Positions 15,101 to 24,550 of a stretch of DNA of 61,841 nucleotides are shown here, piece by piece (positions within the stretch are counted from its first letter, which is position 1; each line of letters begins with the position of its first letter). The stretch is from Acidobacteriota bacterium. Its GTDB lineage: Bacteria; Acidobacteriota; Terriglobia; Terriglobales; Acidobacteriaceae. Under the pieces are notes generated by a model. It was not told where the DNA came from, ran no database searches, and was given only the letters and a program-made list of their open reading frames with translations. The stretch lies in assembly GCA_021778845.1 (NCBI GenBank), contig JAJYBU010000023.1:1-61841 (forward strand). Reading direction: 5' to 3'. Position numbers and translations under genes: made by a program.

Positions 15101-18100
15101 TTACTTCGCTTGCGGCGCGGGAGTCTTGCGAACCTTTGGTTTGGTGGCTTTGGCGGCAGCAGATTTTCTGGGCGTCGCGACGGGCTTTACTTTGGAGGCG
15201 GTGGGAACGCCGGTCTTCTTTTCGGGTGCGATGAACTTTGGTTTGGGCGCCTTCTTTTCGAGATCGGGCAGCTCGATCGGGGGAAGGTGGTGGCTGGCGA
15301 CAAGTGTGCCGGCGCTCTGGTAGTAGCGAGCGAGGAAGTGTCCGGTGTGGGAGGCGGGTGCGTGGGCGACGAGCTCGGGTGGGCCCTGGGCGACGATGCG
15401 GCCGCCGCCTTCGCCGCCTTCAGGCCCCATGTCGATGAGGTAGTCGGCGTTGCGGATGATGTCGAGATTGTGCTCGATGATGATGACGGTGTTGCCGAGG
15501 TCGGTGAGGCGATGGAGGACTTCGAGGAGCTTGCGGACGTCGTCGAAGTGGAGGCCGGTGGTGGGCTCGTCGAGGAGATAGAGGGTGCGGCCGGTCTGGC
15601 GTTTGGAGAGTTCGCGGGCGAGCTTCATGCGCTGGGCTTCGCCGCCGGAGAGGGTGGTGGCGGACTGGCCGAGATGGATGTACCCGAGGCCGACGTCGAC
15701 GAGGGTCTGGAGCTTCTGGTTGACGGCGGGGATGTCCTTGAGGACGGGGAGGGCGTCTTCGATGGGGAGGTCGAGGATGTCGGCGATGCTGTGGCCGTTG
15801 AACTTTACGCTGAGGGTCTCCTGGTTATAACGGCGGCCGTTGCAGATTTCGCAGAGGACGTAGACGTCGGGCAGGAAGTTCATCTCGATGCGGCGCTGGC
15901 CCTCGCCCTGACAGGCCTCGCAGCGGCCGCCCTGGACGTTGAAGGAGAAGCGGCCGGGCTTGTAGCCGCGCTCGCGCGACTCGGGGAGCATGGCGAAGAG
16001 GTCGCGGATGGAGGTGAAGACGCCGGTGTAGGTGGCGGGATTGGAGCGCGGGGTGCGGCCGATGGGGGACTGGTCGATCTGGATGACTTTATCGAGCTGA
16101 TCGGCACCGTGGATGGCTTTGTGCCGGCCTGGATCCTCGCGTGAGCCGTAGAGTTCCTTGGCGAGGGAGCGATAGAGGATGTCGTTGATGAGCGTGGATT
16201 TGCCGGAGCCGCTGACGCCGGAGACGACGGTCATGACGGCGAGAGGAAAGTGTGCGGTGACGTTCTGAAGATTGTGAGAGGTGGCGTCCTGCACGGAGAG
16301 CCAGCGGCCGGTGAGTGGGCGCGGGGCCTTGTCAGGGGTGGGGCGCGTGACGATGTCGATGTGGCCGGCGAGGTACTGGCCGGTGATGGAGGCGGGGTTG
16401 GCCATGATCTCGGCGGGGGTGCCGGAGGCGATGAGGTGGCCGCCGTTTTTGCCGGCGCCGGGGCCGAGGTCGAGGACGTAGTCGGCGGTGCGGATGGTGT
16501 CTTCGTCGTGCTCGACGACAAGGACGGTGTTGCCGAGGTCGCGGAGGTTCTGGAGGGCGGCGATGAGACGCTGGTTGTCGCGCTGATGGAGGCCGATGGA
16601 GGGCTCGTCGAGGACGTAGAGTACGCCGCGGAGACGGCTGCCGATCTGCGTGGCGAGGCGGATGCGCTGGCCTTCGCCACCGGAGAGCGTGGCGGCGCTG
16701 CGGTCGAGGGAGAGATAGCCGAGTCCGACGGCGTTGAGAAATTCGAGACGCTCGATGATCTCGCGCTGGAGGCGGTCGGCGATGAGACGGTCGCGACCGG
16801 TGAAGTGCATGGAGCGGGCGCCGAGAAGAGCGCGCTCGAGGGAGAGAGCGGTGAAGTCGGCGATGGAGGCGTCGCGGGTGGAGGGCTCGGTGGTGGCCCC
16901 AACTGCGGGGCTCTCGGCTGCCTCCGGCCGAGAGGACAGGGTGTTGGAGAACCCGGCGGAGAGGGGGAGGGTGACGGCGAGGGATTCGGGGCGGAGGCGG
17001 CGGCCGTGGCAGCGTGGACACTCGGTGGCGGACATGAACTGCATCATGTACTCGCGATAGCCTTCGGATTTGGTGTCTTCGAGGGTGTCGCGGAGCCAGT
17101 TGAGGATGCCATGGAAGCCGGTGCGGCCGACCTCATTGCGCGGCGGGCCGTAGAGGAGTAACTGCTGGTGGTCTTTGGCGAGCTCGGAGAAGGGCTGCTT
17201 GAGATTGATCTTGTACTTTTCGGCGGCGAGCTTGATGAGGCGCAGGAGATACTGCGAGGATGCGCCGGGGCCCATGGCACCGTCGAGCAGGGGTTTGGAC
17301 CAGTCCGTGATGGTCTTGGCGGGGTCGAAGTCGTAGATGGAGCCGAGGCCGTGGCACTCGGGGCAGGCACCGTAGGTGGAGTTGAAGCTGAAGCTGCGGG
17401 GTTCGAGCTTGGGAACGTTGATGCCGCACTCGGGGCAGGCCATGGAGGAGCTGAACAGGGTCTCGGTGGGCTTGCCGTTGGGGGATTGGAGGCCGATGAG
17501 GACGAGGCCGTTGGCGAGCTGGAGGGCGGTGTTGACGGCAGCGGAGAGGCGGCGCGTGTCGTATGGCTGCGGGCTGCCGACGCTCTCCTGCGCGGACGGC
17601 GGGAGGTCGGGAGCGGGGGCCAGCGGCTTGAGGATGATGCGATCGACGAGGGCTTCGAGGGTGTGGTTCTTGCGCTTCTCGAGACGCATGCCCTCTTCGA
17701 CTTCGGTGATTTCACCGTCGATGCGGAGGCGATAGCCCTTCTTGTCGAGGGCTTCGAGTTCTTCGCGGAACTCGCCCTTGCGGCCGCGCACCATGGGAGC
17801 CATGACGGTGATGCGCTCCTGTGGCGAGCCGCTGCGGTCGCGCTCGACGCACTGGGCGACGATCTGGGCGACGATCTGCTCTGCGGACTGGCGGGAGATG
17901 GGGCGGTGGCAGTTGGGACAGTGGGGCTGGCCTACGGAGGCGTAGAGGAGGCGGAGGTAGTCGTAGATTTCCGTGATGGTGCCGACGGTGGAGCGCGGGG
18001 AGCGGGAGGTGGTCTTCTGCTCGATGGAGATGGCGGGGGAGAGGCCGTCGATGGAGTCGACGTCGGGGCGCTCCATCTGGTCGAGGAACTGGCGAGCGTA

Positions 18101-18310
18101 GGCGGAGAGAGTCTCGACGTAGCGGCGCTGGCCTTCGGCGTAGATGGTGTCGAATGCGAGGGAGCTTTTGCCGGAGCCGGAGAGGCCGGTGACGACGGTG
18201 AGGGTGTTGCGCGGAATGGAGACGGAGATGTTGCGGAGATTGTGCTGGCGCGCGCCGCGAACGTCGATGTGCGTGAGGTTCCTGCGCGGAGTCTGGGTGG
18301 AAGAAGCCAA
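15101..18310 (-). CDS. uvrA: Excinuclease ABC subunit A with REP-derived insert and basic C-terminal tail
   Basis: DNA damage recognition ATPase of nucleotide excision repair. The first Walker A is [20 protein letters not shown] near residue 42, and the second is [21 protein letters not shown] signatures are [16 protein letters not shown] and [16 protein letters not shown], each followed by a LDEP Walker B. Zinc-binding CxxC pairs are visible (CPECGIN/CPECHG and [15 protein letters not shown]). Usual length is ~940-1000; this one has 1069. The extra residues come from an insert at ~449-477 ([15 protein letters not shown], repeat-derived) and a Lys/Ala/Pro-rich tail of ~50 residues. Confidence 0.96.
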   Translation of the reverse strand: MASSTQTPRRNLTHIDVRGARQHNLRNISVSIPRNTLTVVTGLSGSGKSSLAFDTIYAEGQRRYVETLSAYARQFLDQMERPDVDSIDGLSPAISIEQKTTSRSPRSTVGTITEIYDYLRLLYASVGQPHCPNCHRPISRQSAEQIVAQIVAQCVERDRSGSPQERITVMAPMVRGRKGEFREELEALDKKGYRLRIDGEITEVEEGMRLEKRKNHTLEALVDRIILKPLAPAPDLPPSAQESVGSPQPYDTRRLSAAVNTALQLANGLVLIGLQSPNGKPTETLFSSSMACPECGINVPKLEPRSFSFNSTYGACPECHGLGSIYDFDPAKTITDWSKPLLDGAMGPGASSQYLLRLIKLAAEKYKINLKQPFSELAKDHQQLLLYGPPRNEVGRTGFHGILNWLRDTLEDTKSEGYREYMMQFMSATECPRCHGRRLRPESLAVTLPLSAGFSNTLSSRPEAAESPAVGATTEPSTRDASIADFTALSLERALLGARSMHFTGRDRLIADRLQREIIERLEFLNAVGLGYLSLDRSAATLSGGEGQRIRLATQIGSRLRGVLYVLDEPSIGLHQRDNQRLIAALQNLRDLGNTVLVVEHDEDTIRTADYVLDLGPGAGKNGGHLIASGTPAEIMANPASITGQYLAGHIDIVTRPTPDKAPRPLTGRWLSVQDATSHNLQNVTAHFPLAVMTVVSGVSGSGKSTLINDILYRSLAKELYGSREDPGRHKAIHGADQLDKVIQIDQSPIGRTPRSNPATYTGVFTSIRDLFAMLPESRERGYKPGRFSFNVQGGRCEACQGEGQRRIEMNFLPDVYVLCEICNGRRYNQETLSVKFNGHSIADILDLPIEDALPVLKDIPAVNQKLQTLVDVGLGYIHLGQSATTLSGGEAQRMKLARELSKRQTGRTLYLLDEPTTGLHFDDVRKLLEVLHRLTDLGNTVIIIEHNLDIIRNADYLIDMGPEGGEGGGRIVAQGPPELVAHAPASHTGHFLARYYQSAGTLVASHHLPPIELPDLEKKAPKPKFIAPEKKTGVPTASKVKPVATPRKSAAAKATKPKVRKTPAPQAK
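16899..16948. repeat. REP-like element inside uvrA
   Basis: GGGGCTCTCGGCTGCCTCCG, then GCCGAGAGGACAGGGTGTTG, matches the REP copies in metG. On the uvrA strand it reads [15 protein letters not shown], in the same phase as the metG copies. It lies before the [12 protein letters not shown] segment. Confidence 0.65.
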
Positions 18311-18560
18311 GCTGCTAGTTTACTAGGTTTGCGTGAGGCGGGGCGAAGGATGGACTTTTCGGCGTCGCGGGCGACGGGAGTTTCAGGGGTGATGATCAAA
18401 ACGGGACATAAGGAATATGATTAGACACTAGGACACAACAGATTCTTGATGGAACTTTTGACGGAATCGTCCAGAATAACCTTGGTATGTGCATCTAGCT
18501 TGATTCTGCCTTCTGGTATGGGCTACATGCGGCTTGCCGGGCCGAAGGAGACGTTTCCGC

Positions 18561-18737
18561 ATGAGTTCCATGACTTCGATGATGTTGGTGGTGGGCGCGG
18601 TCTGTGCATCCCTGGCGTTTGGAGTGCTGCTGGCGTATGGCGCGTGCCAGGCGATGTTCAGCATGTTTCGCGTGCATGCGCAGTCGGCTGCGAGGCGCAG
18701 CCAGGCAGCGCGCGTGGGTATCAGCGCCGGGAACTGA
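18561..18737 (+). CDS. Small single-span membrane protein (58 residues)
   Basis: The ATG at 18561 follows an AAGGAG site by eleven bases. The product opens MSSMTSMMLVVGAVCASLAF, a hydrophobic helix continuing to about residue 30 (GVLLAYGACQAMFSMF), then a basic tail (HAQSAARRSQAARVG). Its length and layout match small, unnamed membrane proteins I associate with Acidobacteriaceae. It stands alone between uvrA and the STN protein. No function is assigned. Confidence 0.62.
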   Translation: MSSMTSMMLVVGAVCASLAFGVLLAYGACQAMFSMFRVHAQSAARRSQAARVGISAGN

Positions 18738-18769
18738 CGCTGGGAAACGAAACGGGGAATTAGCGGGCG

Positions 18770-19690
18770 TTACTGCGGTGGGGTTGAGCTGGCGGGGGGC
18801 TGGCTGGGTGGCGGCTGCGTCTTCGGCTTCTTCTGCTGCTGGGCCTGTTGCTGTCGCGCCTGTTCATCCAATTGCTGCTGTATCACTTTCTTCTGCGCCT
18901 GTTTTTGCGCCTGCATCTTGAGCAACTCCTGCATGACCATCTCAGGCGTGAGGTGCTTTGGAGTGGTACTGGGTGCTGCTGCGTTGGGCGCGGGCGCTGC
19001 GGACGCCGGGGCAGCGTTGGGCGCGGGCGCGGGGAGAACGGCGGCGGCTGGCGCAGGATGCGAGGCGCCGACGATGGGTGCGTTCAACGGCTGAGGGATG
19101 GTTGGGGAGCCTGCGAGGCTGTGGATTTCGGGTTGAGCTGAAGCGGTGGGCGACGGGAGCGGGGCGACGGGGGGCTGCTTGTCGACGCTGTCGTCATACA
19201 TCGCATAGGCCTCGGAGTTGGGACCGGGGGGCGATGCGCCGCCGTTGCGCGGGGTGAGCTGGAGTTCGGGCGGAGTGTTTGCGCCGCCGCCGAGCAGCAG
19301 CACGTTGGTCCCGGTTCCGTCGAGCAGAGTGGCGAGAATGGACGAGATGGGTCCGGGGCCGTAGTTGCCGAAGACGCGCTGATCTTCGACGCCGCCGGTG
19401 ATCTTGAGGCCGGTCTGGCGGGAGATGGAGCGGAGGATCTGGTTGAGGCTGGAGTTGTCGGCGCGGACCTGGAGTTGGCCGGCGGCGAAGGTGATCTCGG
19501 CGTGATGCGCAGGGTTGGCGGGAGGCAGGGATGCTGCGGGCGCGCCGGGAGGCTGGGGCTGCATGGTGGTCGGCTGCATGGGGGGCAGCGACTGGGCGAG
19601 CGTGCTGGTTGTGCTGGCGGTGGCGAAGACAGCGGCGAGCACGGCGGCGGCCAGTGGGACCTGCGGGCGCAGAGGATGGGTTCGGTGCAT
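18770..19690 (-). CDS. Secreted protein with STN (secretin/TonB short N-terminal) domain
   Basis: The start at 19690 gives a signal peptide ending LAQS. Residues ~65-125 (AEITFAAGQLQVRADNSSLN, then ILRSISRQTGLKITGG and SSILATLLDGTGTNVLLLGG) follow the beta-alpha-beta pattern of STN domains found at the start of secretins and TonB receptors. The rest is low complexity: Pro/Ala-rich, then a Gln/Lys-rich tail (KMQAQKQAQKKVIQQQLDEQ). Without a barrel or secretin domain, its role is unclear. It is divergent from the next secreted protein gene. Confidence 0.62.
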   Translation of the reverse strand: MHRTHPLRPQVPLAAAVLAAVFATASTTSTLAQSLPPMQPTTMQPQPPGAPAASLPPANPAHHAEITFAAGQLQVRADNSSLNQILRSISRQTGLKITGGVEDQRVFGNYGPGPISSILATLLDGTGTNVLLLGGGANTPPELQLTPRNGGASPPGPNSEAYAMYDDSVDKQPPVAPLPSPTASAQPEIHSLAGSPTIPQPLNAPIVGASHPAPAAAVLPAPAPNAAPASAAPAPNAAAPSTTPKHLTPEMVMQELLKMQAQKQAQKKVIQQQLDEQARQQQAQQQKKPKTQPPPSQPPASSTPPQ

Positions 19691-19880
19691 CTTGTGGTTG
19701 GGACGAGCGCGGCGGCGGGATGGTAGCTTCACCGCTCCAGAATAGCGTCAAACTGAATTGTGTGGCCTTCGAGGGTGGCGTTTGAGGGTGGAGGCGCTCC
19801 GGTCGGGGGAAGGTCAGGCTGGACTCAGGACGCCGGCCTCCGTATGCTGGGCAGGGCAGTTGGAGAGGGTTAGGAGCACT

Positions 19881-20960
19881 GTGTTGAGCGACAGCTGGAA
19901 CCAGATGCGTTGCGGAGGGATGCGAGCGGGAGAGTTGCGCGGGTTGCTGCTGGCGCTCGCTTCGATCCTGCTGCTGGTGGTCGCTCCGGTGCAGTTGCAG
20001 GCCCAGAGTTGCACTACGCAGGCAAAGATGACCCCCGAGATGCGGAGTGGGCTGAGCAACGCGGCGCTGGGTCTGGCGCAATCGATTCAGGCGGGGAACG
20101 CGGCCAACGTGCAGGCGGCGACGATCGCGGAGTTTGCGAGTGCAGCGGCGTTTGCGCCGACGGCGGCACTGGTGCAGTCGGTCTCGTCGAGGGTGAGCAA
20201 TGACGCGCTGCATGTGACGCAGATCTATGAGCTCGACGCGAGCGCGCGGAGCAGCACGGATACCTCCGACGCGGATTTTAGTTGTCCGTTGACGGGCACG
20301 ACCTCGGAGACGGACTTCGCGATCTCCGGGCTGCCGCGCGGGCTGTACGGGTTTGCGATGGTGGAGGCGACGGGCGATCACCCGTGGCTGCTGGCGTTTC
20401 TGCTGCGGCAGGATGTGGGCGTGTGGAAGCTGGCGGGATTCTATCCGCGGGCGCGCGAGGCGGCAGGCCATGATGGGCTGTGGTATTGGACGTCGGCCCG
20501 CACCTATGCGAAGGCGGATGAACTTTGGCTGGCGTGGATTTTTTATGGCGAGGCCGACGAACTGCTGCGCCCCGCGAACTTTGTGACCAGTACGAACCTC
20601 GACCGGCTGCGCTCCGAGCAACGAGCCGCGGCGCCACCGGAGCTGGTGGGTGGCATTGGGGCGAATAATCCGTTGGTGGTCGCGGCCAGTGGGAACGCGG
20701 GTGCGGGTGCACCGTATCGCTTCACCAGCATTGTGGCGGAAGGCTCCGAGGACAGCAAGCAGCTCAATCTGATTCTGCATCTGCGCGACGATGATGTTGC
20801 CGATGCTACGGCTGCGACTGCACGCAGTAAAGCGGCTGCACAGGCGTTTCTGGATGCGCATATTGAGCTGCGGCAGGCGTTCCAGAATGTCTGGGTGTTT
20901 GCGGATTCGGCTGGACATGAGCCGCTGGTAACCGAACAAACCATCTCCAATATCCCCTAG
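19881..20960 (+). CDS. Secreted hypothetical protein
   Basis: The start is placed at GTG 19881 (or TTG 19884) because a TAGGAG site ends five bases before; the next ATG is 19905. A hydrophobic signal (GLLLALASILLLVVAPVQLQ) follows. The mature part has an early Cys (SCTTQAKMTPEMRSGLSNAA) and a globular domain rich in aromatic residues (WLLAFLLRQDVGVWKLAGFY; GLWYWTSARTYAKADELWLA). It ends before a small intergenic gap. I recognise no family; conserved hypothetical exported protein is the most I can support. Confidence 0.55.
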   Translation: MLSDSWNQMRCGGMRAGELRGLLLALASILLLVVAPVQLQAQSCTTQAKMTPEMRSGLSNAALGLAQSIQAGNAANVQAATIAEFASAAAFAPTAALVQSVSSRVSNDALHVTQIYELDASARSSTDTSDADFSCPLTGTTSETDFAISGLPRGLYGFAMVEATGDHPWLLAFLLRQDVGVWKLAGFYPRAREAAGHDGLWYWTSARTYAKADELWLAWIFYGEADELLRPANFVTSTNLDRLRSEQRAAAPPELVGGIGANNPLVVAASGNAGAGAPYRFTSIVAEGSEDSKQLNLILHLRDDDVADATAATARSKAAAQAFLDAHIELRQAFQNVWVFADSAGHEPLVTEQTISNIP

Positions 20961-21117
20961 TATGGTGGAGGTTCTTTATCCAGCGGAGGCAATGGATGAA
21001 GGCCGGGGAATGGCGGCGTGCGGTGGTTTTGGCGGCGCGAGGATCGAGTGAAGCGTCGGGGTTGGGCAAGAGAAGACAGCATCGTGTAAAGAAAAGAGAG
21101 TTTCGGAGAACGAGTTC

Positions 21118-21765
21118 ATGGCAAGCGTACAGAAGTCCCTGGCACAGGCCATTCGCGAGCGGCGCTCGACGCCGAGCTTCGACGGAGAGCCGATCCCGCC
21201 AAGAGATCTGTGGCAGATTCTCGACGCAGGGTTGCATGCGCCGAGCGGCTACAACATGCAGCCGTGGCGGTTCATTGTGGTGCGGCATCCGGAGCAGCGG
21301 CGGCGGCTGCGCGCGGCGAGCTACAACCAGGCGAAGGTAGAAGAGGCGTCGGCGATTATCGTTGCGTGTGGGGACCGCGATGGCTGGCGGCGGGACCTGG
21401 AAGAGATGCTGCGGATGGGACGCGCGGGTGGCATGCCGGAGAGTTATGCGGCGCAGGCCGCGGCTAATGTTCCCAGCTATCTTTCGGAATTTTCTCGTGA
21501 CGAGATGGCGGGCTGGCTGAACAAACAGGTAACGATTGCAACGACTACGATGATGTGGATGGCGGAGGTGCTGGGCTACGACACGGCGATGCTGGAGGGA
21601 TTTGAGCAGCAGGGAGTGTGCGAGACGCTGCGGCTGCCGATGAGCTACTGGGTGGTGTCGCTGCTGGCGATTGGGCACCTGAAGGGAGCGGACAAGTTCG
21701 ACGGCGGGCGCTTCGATCCGTCGCATACGGTCTTCGGGGAAGAGTACGGAAAGCCGCTGAAGTAG
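21118..21765 (+). CDS. Nitroreductase family protein
   Basis: FMN-dependent NAD(P)H oxidoreductase, 215 residues. N-terminal FMN-contact residues are present (IRERRSTPSF, then LHAPSGYNMQPWRFIVV), as are the mid-domain dimer helices and the C-terminal LLAIGHL strand typical of the fold. Substrates are not predictable. It is followed after six bases by a NUDIX hydrolase and an alpha/beta hydrolase on the same strand, suggesting a three-gene operon. Confidence 0.85.
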   Translation: MASVQKSLAQAIRERRSTPSFDGEPIPPRDLWQILDAGLHAPSGYNMQPWRFIVVRHPEQRRRLRAASYNQAKVEEASAIIVACGDRDGWRRDLEEMLRMGRAGGMPESYAAQAAANVPSYLSEFSRDEMAGWLNKQVTIATTTMMWMAEVLGYDTAMLEGFEQQGVCETLRLPMSYWVVSLLAIGHLKGADKFDGGRFDPSHTVFGEEYGKPLK

Positions 21766-21771
21766 CCGCGT

Positions 21772-22236
21772 ATGAGCCCTTCCCGCGAGTATCCGGACAG
21801 ACCGATCCCAGGGGTGGGAGCGGTGGTGCTGCGCAAAACCGAGGGGCGGGTGGAGGTGCTGCTGGTGCGTCGCGGCACGGAGCCGATGATGGGAAGCTGG
21901 ACGCTGCCGGGCGGTGCGATCGAGCTTGGGGAGACGGTCAGCGAGGCCTGCGTGCGGGAGTTGCTGGAGGAGACGGGGTTCAGCGTCGAGCCGGTTGCAG
22001 AGGTGGAGGCCTTCGACATCATCCACCGCGACGCTGACGGCCGCGTGCAGTATCACTACGTGATTGTGGACATGCTGTGCCGCACCAGAGGTGGCGAAAT
22101 GTGCGCGGGCAGCGACGCGAGTGAGGTGGTGTGGGCGGACGCGGAGGCGATCCTTGAGCGCGGGGACTTCGCTTTGACGCCGCGCGCCTGTAGAGTGATA
22201 CGCAGGGCTTTGATCATGGACGAGGGCTTGATATGA
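21772..22236 (+). CDS. NUDIX hydrolase
   Basis: 154 residues with an intact Nudix box: GGAIELGETVSEACVRELLE followed by ETG, supplying the REx2EEx-type metal-binding glutamates. The preceding LLVRRGTEPMMGSWTLPG strand is typical of MutT/ADP-ribose-pyrophosphatase-like members that clear nucleotide diphosphate derivatives. Its stop overlaps the next start in ATGA (22233-22236), so translation is probably coupled. Specific substrate unknown. Confidence 0.9.
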   Translation: MSPSREYPDRPIPGVGAVVLRKTEGRVEVLLVRRGTEPMMGSWTLPGGAIELGETVSEACVRELLEETGFSVEPVAEVEAFDIIHRDADGRVQYHYVIVDMLCRTRGGEMCAGSDASEVVWADAEAILERGDFALTPRACRVIRRALIMDEGLI

Positions 22237-23195
22237 AGACGCTGGGGCGGTTGCTGCTGCTGGTAATTGTCGCTGGGCTGGCCCTGGGCGTCGTGTTTTA
22301 CGAGCGTCCGCTATGGGTTTTACAGCAGGAGATTCACTTCGGCCTGTTCCTGCATCGCGTGCAGAGCAACTACGTGATGATGCCCGAGGGACGAGTGCAC
22401 TATTACGAGGCTGAGTCGCGGATTCCTGGCGGTGGGATTCCGCTGGTGCTGGTGCACGGGCTGGCTGACCGCGACGAGAGCTGGGCTCCGATGCTGGAGC
22501 GGCTGAAACGGTCGGGGTTCCATGTGTACGCTCCCGATCTGCTGGGCTATGGGCGCTCTCCCAAACCTTATGACAGCGATTACTCGATCTCCACGCAGGA
22601 GCAGTTTGTGGAGGACTTCATTCAGTCCATCGGGTTGCAGAAACCGGATGTTGGGGGATGGTCCATGGGCGGATGGATTGTGCTGAAGCTGGCGCTGGAT
22701 CATCCTGAGTTGGTGGATCGCGTGGTGATCTATGACAGCGCGGGGATTCATCACCAGGTTGCGGGCGGGGCGCAGATCTTTCATCCGACCAACGGAGCGG
22801 AGTTGCAGCGGCTTGCTGATTTGCTGGAGCCGCACGCGAAGCCGATGCCGGAATTTGTTCTGCGGGATGGATTGCGCAAGATTGGCGAGGGGCAGTGGGT
22901 GGTCGATCGCAGCATGGCCTCGATGGAGACTGGAAAGGATCTGCTCGATACGCGGCTGGGCGGGCTGACGGAGCCGTTGCTGATTGTGTGGGGCGGCGAC
23001 GACGCGCTACTTCCGCTCGCCATAGGGCAACAGATACATGCGCTGGTTCCGCGCTCGGAGCTGGACATTCTGCAGGGGTGCGGACACCTGGCGCCGAAGA
23101 CGTGTCCTGACCGGACGGCCGCTGTGACGGTGGATTTTCTGAAGGCGAATCCTGCGCCACTGGGCGGGACGTACACGCTCAGCAGGTCGCGCTAG
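22233..23195 (+). CDS. Alpha/beta hydrolase, membrane-anchored or exported
   Basis: 320 residues. The N-terminus is a hydrophobic segment (LGRLLLLVIVAGLALGVVFY) acting as anchor or signal. The fold signatures are LVLVHGLADRDESW (oxyanion loop), GWSMGGW (nucleophile Ser), GGDDALLPL (acid Asp) and GCGHLAP (His), so the catalytic triad is complete. Overlaps the NUDIX stop. Its 3' end overlaps the convergent ubiX by four bases. Could be an esterase, lipase or haloalkane-dehalogenase relative; sequence alone does not decide. Confidence 0.85.
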   Translation: MKTLGRLLLLVIVAGLALGVVFYERPLWVLQQEIHFGLFLHRVQSNYVMMPEGRVHYYEAESRIPGGGIPLVLVHGLADRDESWAPMLERLKRSGFHVYAPDLLGYGRSPKPYDSDYSISTQEQFVEDFIQSIGLQKPDVGGWSMGGWIVLKLALDHPELVDRVVIYDSAGIHHQVAGGAQIFHPTNGAELQRLADLLEPHAKPMPEFVLRDGLRKIGEGQWVVDRSMASMETGKDLLDTRLGGLTEPLLIVWGGDDALLPLAIGQQIHALVPRSELDILQGCGHLAPKTCPDRTAAVTVDFLKANPAPLGGTYTLSRSR

Positions 23196-23878
23196 GCGAG
23201 GTCTTCGGCAGCCTGCGGAACGCCCCAGGCGTATGCTCCCGGCTGTGGCAGACCGATGTGCTGCAAGACGCGATGCACGTAATTTCGCGCGATGTCTTCC
23301 ACCGATTGCGGGTGGTTGTAGAAGGTCGGGATGAGGGGAAAGACGGTGGCTCCGGACTCGGTGACGGCGACCATGTTGCGGAGATGGATGAGATTGAGCG
23401 GCGTCTCGCGGACGCACAAGACCAGACGCCGACGCTCCTTGAGGCAGACATCGGCTGCGCGCTCGATGAGGTTTCCGGCTATGCCCTGAGCGATTCCAGC
23501 GAGCGTTCCCATGGAGCAGGGGAGGACTACCATCGCGTCGACCGGGTAGGAACCGGAGGCGATGGGCGCGCCGATGTCCTGATGCTCGAGCAAGGTGATT
23601 TTTTCTGAAGCACTGCCGGGCGCTGAGCCCAGCAGCCTCTGGACCAGCGAGTTGCGGCCACTGACGCCGGTCTCCTCTGCGAGCACACGCAGGGCGCTGG
23701 GGGAGACCACGAGCAGGACGCGAGCGACGCGCTCATCGGACGCGAGCGCCCGCAGCATTTCGACTGCGAAGATTGAGCCGCTGGCGCCGGTGATGGCGAG
23801 AATCAGGGTGGTGCGCGCCGGATGTGCCGGGCTTGCGGCGAGCTCCGAGGCGCTGCGGGAATCGGTCGCAAGGGCCAT
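23192..23878 (-). CDS. ubiX: UbiX flavin prenyltransferase
   Basis: Prenylates FMN to make the cofactor for UbiD decarboxylases. The FMN-binding ILAITGASGSIFAVEMLRAL strand-loop is at ~26-45. ASGSYPVDAMVVLPCSMGTL and GIAGNLIERAADVCLKERRR are the central signatures. The end AWGVPQAAEDLA is slightly short. The 228-residue length includes a ~25-residue N-terminal extension. No ubiD partner is in the window. Closely related Pad1/PpcB-type names apply to the same fold. Confidence 0.9.
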   Translation of the reverse strand: MALATDSRSASELAASPAHPARTTLILAITGASGSIFAVEMLRALASDERVARVLLVVSPSALRVLAEETGVSGRNSLVQRLLGSAPGSASEKITLLEHQDIGAPIASGSYPVDAMVVLPCSMGTLAGIAQGIAGNLIERAADVCLKERRRLVLCVRETPLNLIHLRNMVAVTESGATVFPLIPTFYNHPQSVEDIARNYVHRVLQHIGLPQPGAYAWGVPQAAEDLA

Positions 23879-23938
23879 AGATTTTGATTATCTCGCAGAA
23901 CGTTCTTGCTCGTCGGTGCGGATTTGTCGCAGCGAAGC

Positions 23939-24529
23939 TCAGCGCCGGGGGTGAGTCGATAGCGCGAAGGCGATGAGGGTCGGGCCGTGCAGACCGGATG
24001 GTTGCTCGGCGGCGGTGATTAATTCGTCTTCGAGCGGGCGCCAGGTTTGGTCCATCTCGCAGCGCTCGACCTCTTGCTCGGGAGCGTCCACGAAGCAGAG
24101 TTCACAGACGGTGAGATGGCCGTCTTCGTCGCGCACGGGCGGGCCGAAGGTGCGGCACGGCACGGGACGGGAGGCGTAGAGATCGCAGGTTCCGGTGGCA
24201 GGATCGAGGACGGGGCAGGGCTCGTCGTTGGCGAAGTCGGTGAAGGCGGCTTCGTGGTGGGGCTGGGTGAAGAGCAGGCCGGTGGCGGGATCGCCGGGGA
24301 GATCCGGAGTGAGGCGTGCGCGCGAGGCCACGGCGCGGGTGCGGATGCGATCCGCGACGATGGGGTCTGCCAGTGACAGGGCCTCGCGCAGGTTGTGCGC
24401 ATCGAGTTGCGAGATGGCGAAGACGCCGACGCAGCACTGGTGGCAGCCGGGCTTGCAGGCGAGCCAGTGGCCTGAGCGCTCGGCGGTTGAGGCGAGCGCG
24501 GCGTCGAGGATGGGGAACAGGTCAGGCAT
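23939..24529 (-). CDS. YkgJ-type cysteine-cluster protein
   Basis: 196 residues with a cysteine-rich pattern: CKPGCHQCCVGVF near the N-terminus, CPVLDPATGTCDLYASRPVPC in the centre with CR-FGPP following, and CELCFVD later. This matches the YkgJ/CxxCxxCC family, thought to coordinate Zn or an Fe-S cluster. Function is not established. It lies directly downstream of purB, on the same strand. Confidence 0.8.
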   Translation of the reverse strand: MPDLFPILDAALASTAERSGHWLACKPGCHQCCVGVFAISQLDAHNLREALSLADPIVADRIRTRAVASRARLTPDLPGDPATGLLFTQPHHEAAFTDFANDEPCPVLDPATGTCDLYASRPVPCRTFGPPVRDEDGHLTVCELCFVDAPEQEVERCEMDQTWRPLEDELITAAEQPSGLHGPTLIAFALSTHPRR

Positions 24530-24550
24530 CGCGAAGGCAGGAGGACGGGA

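Noticed and set aside
17168..18424. 418-residue Gly/Asp/Glu-rich ORF antisense to uvrA
   Set aside because: Typical GC-rich antisense shadow of a real gene; uvrA motifs are intact on the other strand.
19194..20939. 581-residue Arg-rich ORF antisense to the secreted protein at 19881-20960
   Set aside because: No domain and arginine-rich composition expected of a shadow frame.
20806..22056. 416-residue His/Arg-rich ORF antisense to the nitroreductase and NUDIX genes
   Set aside because: The plus-strand frames have complete family motifs.
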